NCBI GenBank assembly: GCA_022510525.1 | Contig: JAFLTH010000022.1 | Location: 1 to 39,059, forward strand | Direction of reading: 5' to 3' | DNA: 39,059 nucleotides | Origin: Lachnospiraceae bacterium | Lineage (GTDB): Bacteria; Bacillota; Clostridia; Lachnospirales; Lachnospiraceae | Part shown: piece after piece, positions 9,160 through 16,780 of the stretch | Layout: the number at the start of each line of letters is the position of its first letter | Position numbering within the stretch: the first letter of the stretch is position 1 | Notes under the pieces: generated by a model | Seen by the model: only the letters and a program-made list of their open reading frames with translations | The model's database searches: none | What the model was told of the DNA's origin: nothing | Program-made: the position numbers and the translations under genes

Positions 9160-10266
9160 ATGGTTATCAGTATGCAGGAAAATAGTCCGCAAATGAGGGT
9201 TAGGGGAAAAAAACGTAGGAGAAATGAAAACGGAATACTTATAGGATCCATTATTCTCTGTATTATTACGCTTTTTTCGATTACAGTATGTATGGTAATG
9301 GTGTTCAGATACCGTGCCGCACAGCTTGAAAATATAGAGGTAATGAATGAGCTTGAGGCTTTGCAGGGAACTTATACCCAGGAAGAGGTGGATGCCTTGC
9401 TCAGCCAAAAGACTGAGGAAGTGTCACAGCAGGCATCGGATGAAACAAGGGAAGAGATATTGGACGATATGAAGGAACTGATGCTTTCCGGGGACGGGGC
9501 ACTCAATATGCTCAGACATTTTTATCCGGATGATATAGTCATAGTTGATTCAAATCAGTATTATTTTATTCCGATTTTGGACGAACTTAAGCATCATACA
9601 TATGAAAAAGATAATTTTGTTGTTACCGAAGATGAATTGATTGAGTATTATGATGGCGACAGGTTAATATCGCACAAAGGTATTGATGTATCGCAATATC
9701 AGGGTAAAATTGACTGGAAAAAGGTCGCAAATGATGATATTGAATATGCCCTTATCAGGCTTGGAATCCGTGGTTATACAGAGGGTGAAATTAAGAAAGA
9801 TGAAAACTTTGAGACTAATATAAAAGGTGCATTTGCCAATAATATAGATGCAGGAGTTTACTTTTTCACACAGGCAACAAGTGTAAAAGAGGCCGAAGAA
9901 GAGGCCGAGTTTGTACTGGATGCTTTAGAGCCTTATAATATTACCTATCCGGTTATATTGGACATTGAGACAGTTAATTCGGATAAGGCCAGAACCAAGG
10001 ATTTGACCAAAGAAGAACGCACGGAGTATGCGATAGCATTTTGTGAGATGATAAAAAATGCCGGCTATAAACCGATGATTTACGGGAATCTGAAATCCTT
10101 TATGCTGCTTCTGGATATAGAACAACTTGAAGAATATGATAAATGGGTTGCCGGTTATGATACTGAACTCTATTTTCCGTATGACTTCAAGATATGGCAG
10201 TATACCGATAAGGGGAAAGTATCGGGAATTGATACGGATGTAGATATAAATATTAGTTTTTATTAG
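9160..10266 (+). CDS. Membrane-anchored GH25 family muramidase (lysozyme)
   Basis: A basic N-terminus (KKRRRN) is followed by one strong transmembrane helix (about 27-50) without a cleavage site, a helical linker, and a glycoside hydrolase family 25 domain from about residue 173 to the end. GH25 marks are KGIDVSQYQGKIDW (Asp176), the catalytic DIE at 268-270, and the terminal IWQYTDKG ... GIDTDVDIN. It probably cuts the muramic acid-glucosamine bond in peptidoglycan from outside the membrane. The ATG at 9160 lies only one base after AAGAAAGG, while the ATG at 9172 is 13 bases away, so the exact start is unsure. Confidence 0.9.
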   Translation: MVISMQENSPQMRVRGKKRRRNENGILIGSIILCIITLFSITVCMVMVFRYRAAQLENIEVMNELEALQGTYTQEEVDALLSQKTEEVSQQASDETREEILDDMKELMLSGDGALNMLRHFYPDDIVIVDSNQYYFIPILDELKHHTYEKDNFVVTEDELIEYYDGDRLISHKGIDVSQYQGKIDWKKVANDDIEYALIRLGIRGYTEGEIKKDENFETNIKGAFANNIDAGVYFFTQATSVKEAEEEAEFVLDALEPYNITYPVILDIETVNSDKARTKDLTKEERTEYAIAFCEMIKNAGYKPMIYGNLKSFMLLLDIEQLEEYDKWVAGYDTELYFPYDFKIWQYTDKGKVSGIDTDVDINISFY

Positions 10267-10273
10267 AAAACAG

Positions 10274-10302
10274 TTTTCATTTCCAGAGAAATTTGCTACA
10301 AT
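10274..10302 (+). promoter_or_regulatory. Candidate sigma-A promoter for the gene at 10369
   Basis: The -35 TTTTCA (10274-10279), a 17-base spacer and -10 TACAAT (10297-10302) with an upstream TG (10294-10295, extended -10) give a plausible promoter with a leader of about 60 bases. It would decouple the gene from the GH25 unit. Confidence 0.5.
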
Positions 10303-10368
10303 AATATCATACATATAATCGAAATTGTAATAAAAAATATAGGTGTAAATCACCGGAATGGAGGAAGC

Positions 10369-11037
10369 ATGAGATATTATTTTGAATCCAAAGTTGAAAA
10401 GCAGGATAAGGGATACTCGATTCCAATCCCATTTAATGTATGGGAGGTGTGCAAGCAGAGAGAAGTAATCAAGGGTGACCTGGTACTTGATAACAAGATT
10501 ATCGACTGCGAGCTGCATCCCAAGGAGAAAGGTATTTATGAAATCCGTATCGAAGATGAAGCTGCAGTAAATGTTGAGCAGGGTGTTACCCACAAGATTC
10601 TTTTACATGTAAACGGTTCTCTTATTGTAATGAACCAGAACAGTCCTTACAGCTTTGAGAATCCTATCCGTAAGATTGACAGCGTTGAAGTAATCAAGAT
10701 GCCGGAAGACGGACTTTGCGGTCAGGCCTGCGTGGCTATGCTTGCAGGTGTTACGGTTGCTGAGGTTATCAGTGTTATGGACTGTAGGGAGTGGCAGGCT
10801 ACTATGGGTCGTGTGATTTCCGCACTTAACTATTATGGAATTGATCATACCGACATCATTATGTACACGGAAGGAAGAGAGACGGTACTTCCTAAGTGTG
10901 CAATCCTGATGGAAAGAATGGGACGTTTCTGTCATTATCTGGTACACTTTGACGGAAAATTCTATGATTCCAACTTAGGTGAGATTTCCGAATATGATAC
11001 CAGCAAGCTGCTTGGATATCTGGAGATTAAGTGTTAA
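10369..11037 (+). CDS. Two-domain protein: DUF1905-like N-terminus and C39-like papain-fold cysteine peptidase C-terminus
   Basis: I do not recognise this 222-residue protein as a named family. Residues 1-65 resemble the small beta-barrel DUF1905 type (YSIPIPFNVWEVC ... GIYEIRI). Residues 105-222 resemble C39-like papain-fold domains: DGLCGQACVAML supplies a candidate nucleophile Cys117, CHYLVHF supplies His189, and KFYDSN supplies Asp200, in the right order and spacing for a Cys-His-Asp triad. The glutamine usually about six residues before the cysteine is absent. There is no signal peptide, so it is probably cytoplasmic. AUG at 10369 follows GGAGG. Function is unknown; the peptidase assignment is inference from motif order. 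Confidence 0.6.
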   Translation: MRYYFESKVEKQDKGYSIPIPFNVWEVCKQREVIKGDLVLDNKIIDCELHPKEKGIYEIRIEDEAAVNVEQGVTHKILLHVNGSLIVMNQNSPYSFENPIRKIDSVEVIKMPEDGLCGQACVAMLAGVTVAEVISVMDCREWQATMGRVISALNYYGIDHTDIIMYTEGRETVLPKCAILMERMGRFCHYLVHFDGKFYDSNLGEISEYDTSKLLGYLEIKC

Positions 11038-11069
11038 TATAGTGAGTTGAATTATATAATGATAAAAGG

Positions 11070-11096
11070 ATGCCCCGCTACTAAATAGCGGGGTAT
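11070..11096 (+). terminator. GC-rich hairpin, probable terminator after the C39-like gene
   Basis: ATGCCCCGCTA and TAGCGGGGTAT pair over 11 bp (one G-U) around the loop CTAAA, 32 bases after the stop codon. The following bases are only moderately T-rich, so termination efficiency is uncertain. Confidence 0.65.
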
Positions 11097-11131
11097 CAAT
11101 GTTTATATGTTTGGGAATGCATAAATAATAG

Positions 11132-11160
11132 TTGATAAATTATATCTTTTTACATATAAT
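11132..11160 (+). promoter_or_regulatory. Sigma-A promoter of the RelB/PIN operon
   Basis: TTGATA (11132-11137), a 17-base spacer and a consensus TATAAT (11155-11160) form a near-ideal promoter 56 bases before the antitoxin start. Antitoxin autorepression is usual for this family, but I see no clear operator repeat. Confidence 0.8.
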
Positions 11161-11215
11161 AATATTACAAACACATACAAAACAACTTCATAAATCTATA
11201 TAAGGAGAGGGCGTT

Positions 11216-11512
11216 ATGGCAGAGCAGGTATTAATTCAATTCCGTGCAGATAGACAGTTAAAACAAGAGGTATCAGAAATTTATGAGTCTCTCGGTATGG
11301 ATTTACCGACAGCATTTCGTATGTTTATGGCTAGAAGTAAGATGGTAAAAGGACTTCCGTTTGAAGCTACTTTACCTGATAATATAATTACAAGAGGAGA
11401 GGCAAAGAAAGCCTTTTATGATTTGAGAAAGCAAGCTGCAAATGTTCCAGAGATGTCTCTGGAAGAAATTAATGCTGAAATAGCAGCAGTTAGAGCAGAA
11501 AGAAAAAGGTAA
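11216..11512 (+). CDS. RelB/DinJ family antitoxin
   Basis: The 98-residue protein starts with a ribbon-helix-helix region, VLIQFRADRQLKQEVSEIYE, and carries the DinJ/RelB-like helix LGMDLPTAFRMFMARS. The charged C-terminal half is the usual toxin-binding tail. It probably represses its own operon and neutralises the PIN protein that starts 7 bases downstream. DinJ/RelB antitoxins more often pair with RelE/YafQ-type toxins; here the partner is a PIN protein, a known but less common pairing. AGGAGAGGG precedes the ATG. Confidence 0.88.
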   Translation: MAEQVLIQFRADRQLKQEVSEIYESLGMDLPTAFRMFMARSKMVKGLPFEATLPDNIITRGEAKKAFYDLRKQAANVPEMSLEEINAEIAAVRAERKR

Positions 11513-11518
11513 GTGCTT

Positions 11519-11938
11519 ATGGTATATTATGCGGTTATCGACACTAATGTATTCATTTCTGCGTTACTGTCTAAAGATGCAGATGCGGCTACGGTAAGAG
11601 TTCTAGATGCTATGTTAGATGGTAAAATTATAACATTGTATCATGAGAATATCTTAGCGGGATATAACGATGTGTTTAACAGAAATAAGTTCAATTTTAA
11701 GAAAGAGACAATTCAGTTGATTATAAGTGCTGTAAAACAATATGGGATAGAAGTATTCCCTCAGCCAACAGGTGAAATTTTAGTGGATATGGATGATTTG
11801 ATATTTTATGAAGTTGCAATGGAGAAACGAGATGATGATACATATCTTGTAACAGGTAATAAGAAGCATTATCCAATAAAAGATTTCATAGTAACACCTG
11901 CTGAAATGATGGAGATTATTGATAGTGGTGAAAAGTAG
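11519..11938 (+). CDS. PIN-domain toxin of a toxin-antitoxin pair (COG1569-like)
   Basis: This 139-residue protein has PIN nuclease features: VIDTNVFISALL with the first catalytic Asp, an internal acidic residue region near LVDMDDLIFYEVA, and the late KRDDDTYLVTGNKKHYP motif with the conserved D-x-LVTGN pattern. PIN toxins cut RNA using a magnesium site. A GTG at 11513 directly after the antitoxin stop is possible, but ATG 11519 lies 9 bases after AAAAAGG and fits the family N-terminus better. The acidic residues look intact, so the toxin is probably active. Confidence 0.88.
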   Translation: MVYYAVIDTNVFISALLSKDADAATVRVLDAMLDGKIITLYHENILAGYNDVFNRNKFNFKKETIQLIISAVKQYGIEVFPQPTGEILVDMDDLIFYEVAMEKRDDDTYLVTGNKKHYPIKDFIVTPAEMMEIIDSGEK

Positions 11939-12001
11939 ATAATAGCATATATAAAGAAGCTTTGAAAATGTTATATGATTAGTTTATAGATTTAATCTTT
12001 A

Positions 12002-12029
12002 ACCTGTCAAGAAATTTTACTTGACAGGT
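12002..12029. terminator. Hairpin between the toxin gene and ylxM
   Basis: ACCTGTCAAG (12002-12011) and CTTGACAGGT (12020-12029) pair perfectly over 10 bp around an 8-base loop. It is followed by CCTTTCAT, a poor U tract. It may terminate the toxin operon. Its right arm contains the -35 box of the ylxM promoter. Confidence 0.6.
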
Positions 12030-12049
12030 CCTTTCATATATAGTAAAAT
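12021..12049 (+). promoter_or_regulatory. Sigma-A promoter of ylxM-ffh
   Basis: A consensus TTGACA (12021-12026), a 17-base spacer and TAAAAT (12044-12049) lie 44 bases before ylxM. The -35 box is inside the right arm of the hairpin at 12002-12029. The promoter gives ylxM-ffh independent transcription despite its separation from ftsY. Confidence 0.8.
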
Positions 12050-12092
12050 AGCAAAAGTTGAGTCACAGCAAGTAATCTGACGAGGTACAATT

Positions 12093-12446
12093 ATGGAAAA
12101 AATCGTAGAACAGGGTTTGCTGTATGATTTTTATGGAGAATTATTGACTGAGCATCAGAGACAGATATATGAAGGCATAGTCTATGAAAATCTTTCTCTT
12201 GGTGAAATTGCCACAGAGCAGGGTATCAGCAGACAGGGTGTGCACGATATCGTAAAGCGCTGTGATAAGGCATTAATGGGCTATGAAAATAAGCTGAAGC
12301 TGATAGAGCGATTTATGAAGATTAAAGAGAGGATTAAAGAAATAGACAGCTTATCCGAACTATATGAAAATGAAGAAATAGATGATAAGTCCTCATATTG
12401 TAAAAAGGTACGTCAGCTATCGGCAGAAATCTTAGAAGAATTATAA
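12093..12446 (+). CDS. ylxM: YlxM family SRP-associated helix-turn-helix protein
   Basis: This 117-residue protein matches the YlxM/p13 family, encoded directly before ffh in Firmicutes. It has the sigma-region-4-like helix-turn-helix SLGEIATEQGISRQGVHDIVKRC (about 37-60, described by its ends SLGEIATE and GVHDIVKRC) followed by an acidic helical tail. Work in streptococci and related species links YlxM to modulation of SRP GTPase activity and SRP RNA binding. It ends 15 bases before ffh, indicating one operon. Confidence 0.9.
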   Translation: MEKIVEQGLLYDFYGELLTEHQRQIYEGIVYENLSLGEIATEQGISRQGVHDIVKRCDKALMGYENKLKLIERFMKIKERIKEIDSLSELYENEEIDDKSSYCKKVRQLSAEILEEL

Positions 12447-12461
12447 AAATCAGAGGTTTAT

Positions 12462-13823
12462 ATGGCATTTGAAAGTTTAACCGATAAACTACAGAATGTA
12501 TTTAAGAACTTAAGAAGCAAAGGCCGCTTGACCGAGGAAGATGTCAAGACTGCTTTGAAGGAAGTAAAAATGGCTTTGCTTGAGGCAGATGTCAATTTTA
12601 AGGTAGTAAAACAGTTTGTTAAATCCGTGGAGGAGAGGGCAGTCGGAGTTGATGTGCTGAACGGTCTCAATCCCGGTCAGATGGTTATTAAAATCGTTAA
12701 TGAAGAAATGGTAACCCTGATGGGTTCTGAAACTACGGAGATACAGATGCAGCCCGGCAAGGCTATTACCGTAATTATGATGTGCGGTCTGCAAGGTGCG
12801 GGTAAGACAACCACAACAGCCAAAATAGCCGGTAAACTTAAACTAAAAGGTAAAAAATCCTTACTTGTGGCCTGTGATATATACAGACCGGCGGCAATTA
12901 AGCAGTTACAGATAAATGCAGAAAAGCAGGAAGTTGATGTTTTTTCCATGGGTGATAACCACAAGCCTGTGGATATAGCTAAGGCAGCTTTGGAACACGC
13001 TCAGAAGAATGGTCACAATGTCGTTATTTTAGATACGGCAGGACGTTTGCATATAGATGAAGAAATGATGGCGGAGCTGCAGGAGATCAAAGCTAATGTA
13101 GAGGTACATCAGACCTTGCTTGTAGTCGATGCCATGACCGGTCAGGATGCCGTTAATGTAGCTAAGGATTTTGACGATAAAGTTGGCATTGACGGTGTCA
13201 TCCTATCCAAGATGGATGGTGATTCCAGAGGCGGTGCGGCACTTTCAATTAAGGCCGTTACCGGCAAACCCGTTTTGTATGTGGGTATGGGTGAAAAGCT
13301 TTCCGATCTGGAACAGTTTTATCCGGACAGAATGGCCAACCGTATTCTGGGAATGGGTGATGTTCTCACCCTTATTGAAAAGGCTCAGCAGAACATCGAT
13401 ATCGATGAAGAAAAAGAAAAGCAAATGGCTGAGCGTATGAAGAAGGGAAAGTTCGATTTTGAGGACTATCTTGAAAGTATGAAACAGATGCGCAATATGG
13501 GTGGTCTTTCCAGTATTATGGGGATGCTTGGAATGGGCGGCAGCCAGCTTGGCGATATCGAATCCATGGTGGATGAGAAACAGATAAACAGGATGGAAGC
13601 AATAGTCCTTAGTATGACTCCCCAGGAGAGGCAGAATCCCAAACTCCTTAATCCAAGCAGGAAGCATCGGATTGCTAAGGGTGCAGGAGTGGATATCAGT
13701 CTTGTAAACAGGTTTATCAAGCAGTTTGAACAGTCTCAGAAGATGATGAAGCAGATGCCCGGTATGCTTGGCGGCAAAAAGGGAAAAGGCTTGTTTGGCG
13801 GTTTAGGTAAACTTAAAATATAA
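12462..13823 (+). CDS. ffh: Signal recognition particle protein Ffh
   Basis: This 453-residue protein is the SRP54 homologue. The N domain is followed by the G domain with G1 GLQGAGKTTTTAK (about 107), DTAGRLHID, and SKMDGDSRGGAA, then a methionine-rich M domain (about 325-453, with MKQMRNMGG and MMKQMPGMLGG) that binds 4.5S RNA and signal peptides. Length is normal. It binds nascent membrane proteins and delivers them to FtsY. The SRP RNA gene is not in this window. Confidence 0.98.
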   Translation: MAFESLTDKLQNVFKNLRSKGRLTEEDVKTALKEVKMALLEADVNFKVVKQFVKSVEERAVGVDVLNGLNPGQMVIKIVNEEMVTLMGSETTEIQMQPGKAITVIMMCGLQGAGKTTTTAKIAGKLKLKGKKSLLVACDIYRPAAIKQLQINAEKQEVDVFSMGDNHKPVDIAKAALEHAQKNGHNVVILDTAGRLHIDEEMMAELQEIKANVEVHQTLLVVDAMTGQDAVNVAKDFDDKVGIDGVILSKMDGDSRGGAALSIKAVTGKPVLYVGMGEKLSDLEQFYPDRMANRILGMGDVLTLIEKAQQNIDIDEEKEKQMAERMKKGKFDFEDYLESMKQMRNMGGLSSIMGMLGMGGSQLGDIESMVDEKQINRMEAIVLSMTPQERQNPKLLNPSRKHRIAKGAGVDISLVNRFIKQFEQSQKMMKQMPGMLGGKKGKGLFGGLGKLKI

Positions 13824-13847
13824 TAATTATACAATGGAGGCAGAAAA

Positions 13848-14093
13848 ATGGCAGTAAAAATCAGATTAAGAAGAATGGGAAAGAAGAAAGTACCTTTTTA
13901 CAGAATCGTAGTAGCGGATTCCAGATCTCCCAGAGACGGAAAGTGTATTGCGGAAATCGGAACATATGATCCCAATACCGATCCGAGTACTTTTAAGGTG
14001 GATGAGGAAGCAGCTAAAAAATGGCTGGCTGACGGTGCACAGCCTACGGAAGTTGTTAACAAGATTTTCAAAAATGCCGGAATTATCCAGTAA
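13848..14093 (+). CDS. rpsP: 30S ribosomal protein S16
   Basis: The 81-residue basic protein begins [28 protein letters not shown] (seen as [10 protein letters not shown] and FYRIVVADS), the S16 signature, and contains [10 protein letters not shown]. It is part of the 30S body. AATGGAGGCAG precedes its ATG. It follows ffh by 24 bases and precedes khpA, an order shared with Bacillus. Confidence 0.98.
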   Translation: MAVKIRLRRMGKKKVPFYRIVVADSRSPRDGKCIAEIGTYDPNTDPSTFKVDEEAAKKWLADGAQPTEVVNKIFKNAGIIQ

Positions 14094-14134
14094 TAGGCAT
14101 GAGAACTTGTTGACCGGACTTTTGGAGGTGGATT

Positions 14135-14362
14135 GTGAAAGAATTAGTTGAAGTAATTGCAAAGGCGCTTGTCGATAATCCGGACGAAGTAGTTGTGACA
14201 GAAAAAGAAGATGGACGTAACATCACCATAGAGCTTCATGTTGCAGCGGACGATATGGGTAAGGTAATCGGCAAACAGGGGCGTATTGCGAAAGCAATCC
14301 GCTCAGTTGTAAAAGCGGCATCATCCAAGGAAAATAAGAGAGTGGATGTGGAGATTATTTAA
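14135..14362 (+). CDS. khpA: KH-domain RNA-binding protein KhpA (YlqC)
   Basis: This 75-residue protein is a single KH domain with the GKVIGKQGRIAKAIR loop (GxxG as GKQG) that binds RNA. KhpA forms a dimer with KhpB in other Firmicutes and affects cell size and small-RNA regulation. It starts with GTG at 14135 after a good GGAGG. It lies between rpsP and rimM as in Bacillus, where ylqD follows; no ylqD is present here. Confidence 0.93.
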   Translation: MKELVEVIAKALVDNPDEVVVTEKEDGRNITIELHVAADDMGKVIGKQGRIAKAIRSVVKAASSKENKRVDVEII

Positions 14363-14390
14363 TCAATGAGAATTGCGACGTAATTCTTGG

Positions 14391-14420
14391 AGCGCAGGCT
14401 GATTTGGCTTGCGCTTTTTT
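14391..14420 (+). terminator. Internal terminator or attenuator between khpA and rimM
   Basis: AGCGCAGGC pairs with GCTTGCGCT over 9 bp with one G-U and a 7-base loop, followed directly by TTTTTT. It lies 28 bases after khpA and 24 before rimM, so it may reduce transcription of rimM-trmD relative to rpsP-khpA. Confidence 0.75.
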
Positions 14421-14444
14421 ATAAAGAATTACATGGAGGAAGCT

Positions 14445-14951
14445 ATGGTATCTGAATTGCAGGTTGGTGTGATTACGCAGACACACGGTATCCGCGGGGA
14501 AGTAAAGGTCTTTCCGACTACGGATGATGTGAATCGGTTTAAGAGACTTAAAGAGGTCATTTTAGACAATGGCAAAGAGCGGCTTAATATGACAATAGAG
14601 GGAGTCAAATTTTTTAAAAAGTATGCCATACTTAAATTTAAAGGATACGACTCAATTAATGATATAGAAAAATACAAGGGGGCCAAACTTCTTGTAACAA
14701 GGGAAAATGCGGTAAAACTCAAGAAGGATGAGTACTTTGTTGCGGATTTGATCGGGCTTAAGGTTGTATCGGATAACGGTGAGGATTTGGGCGAGCTTAA
14801 AGATGTACTTGAAACCGGGGCAAATGATGTGTATGTTGTTAAGATGGCAGATGGAAAAGAACTGCTGCTTCCGGCAATTAAGGACTGTATTTTAAATATC
14901 GACATGGATAATGCGGTTATTACCGTACACGTAATGGATGGGTTGATGTGA
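14445..14951 (+). CDS. rimM: 16S rRNA maturation factor RimM
   Basis: The 168-residue protein has the RimM N-terminal motif [16 protein letters not shown] and a C-terminal PRC-barrel-like part ([21 protein letters not shown]). It helps assemble the 30S head and binds S19. Upstream in-frame starts reach TTG 14409, but that lies inside the terminator hairpin; ATG 14445 has GGAGGA 6 bases away and gives the family N-terminus. Its stop overlaps the trmD start. Confidence 0.95.
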   Translation: MVSELQVGVITQTHGIRGEVKVFPTTDDVNRFKRLKEVILDNGKERLNMTIEGVKFFKKYAILKFKGYDSINDIEKYKGAKLLVTRENAVKLKKDEYFVADLIGLKVVSDNGEDLGELKDVLETGANDVYVVKMADGKELLLPAIKDCILNIDMDNAVITVHVMDGLM

Positions 14952-15652
14952 TGAATTTTTATATAATGACGCTTTTTCCGGAGATGATCATGCAGGGATT
15001 GAATACAAGCATCTTAGGGAGGGCGATTGAGCGTGGAAATATTTCGGTTAATGCCGTTAATATAAGGGATTATACTACGGATAAGCACGGAAAAGTTGAC
15101 GATTATACGTATGGCGGCGGTGCCGGGATGCTGATGCAGGCACAGCCGGTTTATGATGCTTATCTTGCGGTGCAAAAAATGATTGGCGAGAGAACCAGGG
15201 TAATATACGTTACCCCGCAGGGTAAAACCTTTTCACAGGAAATGGCAAAAGAGCTGGCCGGAGAAGATAACCTTGTTTTTTTATGCGGTCATTATGAGGG
15301 CATAGATGAGAGGGTTTTAGAAGAGATTGTTACCGACTATGTTTCGATTGGAGATTATGTGCTGACCGGAGGTGAACTTCCTGCAATGGTGATGATTGAT
15401 GCCATTGCAAGGCTGGTACCGGGAGTGCTTCATAATGATGAGTCGGCGGCAACCGAATCTTTTCATAACGATCTTCTGGAGTATCCGCAGTATTCCAGAC
15501 CCGAAGTCTGGCGGGATAAGAGGGTTCCGGAGATATTGCTTTCGGGCAATCATGCAAAGGTGGATGAATGGAGACTTGAGCAGTCTATCGAGAGAACCAA
15601 GCGGCTTAGACCGGATTTATATGAGAAGTGGGAGAAAAGGCAAATAAAATAG
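14951..15652 (+). CDS. trmD: tRNA (guanine-N1)-methyltransferase TrmD
   Basis: This 233-residue enzyme methylates G37 of tRNAs. It has the trefoil-knot SAM site motifs YGGGAGMLMQ, GHYEGIDERV and SIGDYVLTGGELPAM (about 130-145), plus LLSGNHAKVDEWR near the C-terminus. ATG 14951 shares one base with the rimM stop (TGATG), while a GTG at 14948 would overlap by four; both imply coupled translation. Full length is normal. Confidence 0.97.
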   Translation: MNFYIMTLFPEMIMQGLNTSILGRAIERGNISVNAVNIRDYTTDKHGKVDDYTYGGGAGMLMQAQPVYDAYLAVQKMIGERTRVIYVTPQGKTFSQEMAKELAGEDNLVFLCGHYEGIDERVLEEIVTDYVSIGDYVLTGGELPAMVMIDAIARLVPGVLHNDESAATESFHNDLLEYPQYSRPEVWRDKRVPEILLSGNHAKVDEWRLEQSIERTKRLRPDLYEKWEKRQIK

Positions 15653-15655
15653 TAC

Positions 15656-15684
15656 TTGCATTTTTCACTCTAATGTGATAAATT
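15656..15684 (+). promoter_or_regulatory. Promoter upstream of rplS
   Basis: TTGCAT (15656-15661), a 17-base spacer and TAAATT (15679-15684) with a TG two bases upstream (15676-15677, extended -10) form a likely sigma-A promoter. It would start transcription about 70 bases before rplS. Confidence 0.6.
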
Positions 15685-15761
15685 AATAATGTTGTGAAAA
15701 AGATGGTCCTCTGGTACAGAAAGTATTATGAACATCCCAAAAGCAAGAATGGAGGAATAAT
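15685..15761 (+). promoter_or_regulatory. 5' leader of rplS, possible L19 autoregulatory structure
   Basis: GATG (15702-15705) can pair with CATC (15733-15736), enclosing a small TAC-AGAAA-GTA hairpin (15715-15725), between the promoter and the GGAGG of rplS. An L19 leader is known in other Firmicutes, but I cannot show this one is homologous. Confidence 0.3.
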
Positions 15762-16109
15762 ATGAACGAGATTATCAAAGAAATCGAAGCAGCTCAGGTA
15801 AAAGAGACTGTACCGGAGTTTAACGTAGGTGATACGGTTAAGGTCTATGGAAAGATCAAAGAGGGTAACCGTGAAAGAATTCAGGTATTTGAAGGCACTG
15901 TACTTAAGAGACAGGGCTCAAGCAACAGAGAAACCTTTACCGTAAGAAAGTTATCAAACGGTGTTGGAGTAGAGAAGACATGGCCGCTTCATTCTCCCAA
16001 TGTTGAGAAGATTGAAGTAGTAAGAAGAGGTAAGGTAAGACGTGCTAAACTTAATTACCTGAGAGGTCGTGTCGGTAAGAGAGCTAAAGTAAAAGAACTG
16101 GTAAAATAA
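15762..16109 (+). CDS. rplS: 50S ribosomal protein L19
   Basis: The 115-residue protein shows L19 motifs [28 protein letters not shown] and [18 protein letters not shown], and a basic C-terminus [15 protein letters not shown]. It sits at the 30S-50S interface. It has its own promoter and ends 11 bases before a very strong terminator, so it can form a single-gene unit. Confidence 0.98.
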   Translation: MNEIIKEIEAAQVKETVPEFNVGDTVKVYGKIKEGNRERIQVFEGTVLKRQGSSNRETFTVRKLSNGVGVEKTWPLHSPNVEKIEVVRRGKVRRAKLNYLRGRVGKRAKVKELVK

Positions 16110-16119
16110 GAACGAATCC

Positions 16120-16156
16120 AAACAGTTACCTTAAGCTATTTGAGGTAACTGTTTTT
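16120..16156 (+). terminator. Strong Rho-independent terminator after rplS
   Basis: AAACAGTTACCT (16120-16131) pairs with AGGTAACTGTTT (16143-16154). Three more pairs close the stem to about 15 bp with a 5-base loop, and a T run follows. Confidence 0.9.
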
Positions 16157-16175
16157 GCAATAAAGAGGTGTTATT

Positions 16176-16763
16176 TTGTCAAAAAGAAAAAAGGGATTGC
16201 AATTTTATCAGAAGGAAAAAAAGATAAACTCCAAGCTTTTAAAAGATATATTTGAATTGATGATCGGAACCTTTATCGCAGTCTTTCTTGCATTTGCAAT
16301 TACTTACTTTGTCGGAATGAGAACCAGTGTAATCGGCGATTCTATGGAGCCTGCACTGTACAATGCACAGGAGATACTGATAAACCGCTTTGTTTACAAG
16401 CTTTCTTCACCTAAGAGAGGTGACGTGATTGTATTTCTTCCAAACGGTAATCAGAAAACACATTACTATGTAAAAAGAGTAATAGCGCTTCCGGGTGAGA
16501 CTGTGCAGATTAAAGACGGTAAAATATACATAGACGGTGAGCTGCTTGAAGAAGATGAGAGTTTTGATAAGATAGTTGATGCGGGAATTGCGGAAAATGA
16601 GATTGTACTAAATGACAGCGAATATTTTGTGCTGGGAGATAACCGCAATAGCAGTGAGGACAGTCGTTCCGGTAATATCGGTCCGATCGGAGGAGATAAT
16701 ATCATAGGCAAAGCATGGTTTCGCTTTAAAACTGAAACGAGCGAAATGGGCCTGGTAGACTGA
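16176..16763 (+). CDS. lepB: Signal peptidase I, copy 1
   Basis: The 195-residue protein has a basic cytosolic N-terminus (SKRKKGLQFYQKEKK), one transmembrane helix (about 28-50), catalytic serine in GDSMEP, catalytic lysine in YYVKRVIALPGE, and the GDNRNSSEDSR box. It removes signal peptides from Sec-exported proteins. Translation starts at TTG 16176, five bases after AGAGGTG. It lies just after rplS and before rbgA, a common Clostridia position. It differs clearly from the second copy at 17657 in the region between the Lys and DNR boxes. Confidence 0.93.
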   Translation: MSKRKKGLQFYQKEKKINSKLLKDIFELMIGTFIAVFLAFAITYFVGMRTSVIGDSMEPALYNAQEILINRFVYKLSSPKRGDVIVFLPNGNQKTHYYVKRVIALPGETVQIKDGKIYIDGELLEEDESFDKIVDAGIAENEIVLNDSEYFVLGDNRNSSEDSRSGNIGPIGGDNIIGKAWFRFKTETSEMGLVD

Positions 16764-16780
16764 GAAAGGACGTAAAGAAT

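Noticed and set aside
11216..11938. Possible prophage or transposon remnant around the toxin-antitoxin pair
   Set aside because: No integrase, transposase, direct repeats or target duplications were seen; the pair has only its own promoter.
14409..14444. TTG start of rimM at 14409
   Set aside because: It lies within the terminator hairpin and lacks a Shine-Dalgarno, while ATG 14445 has GGAGGA and the family N-terminus.
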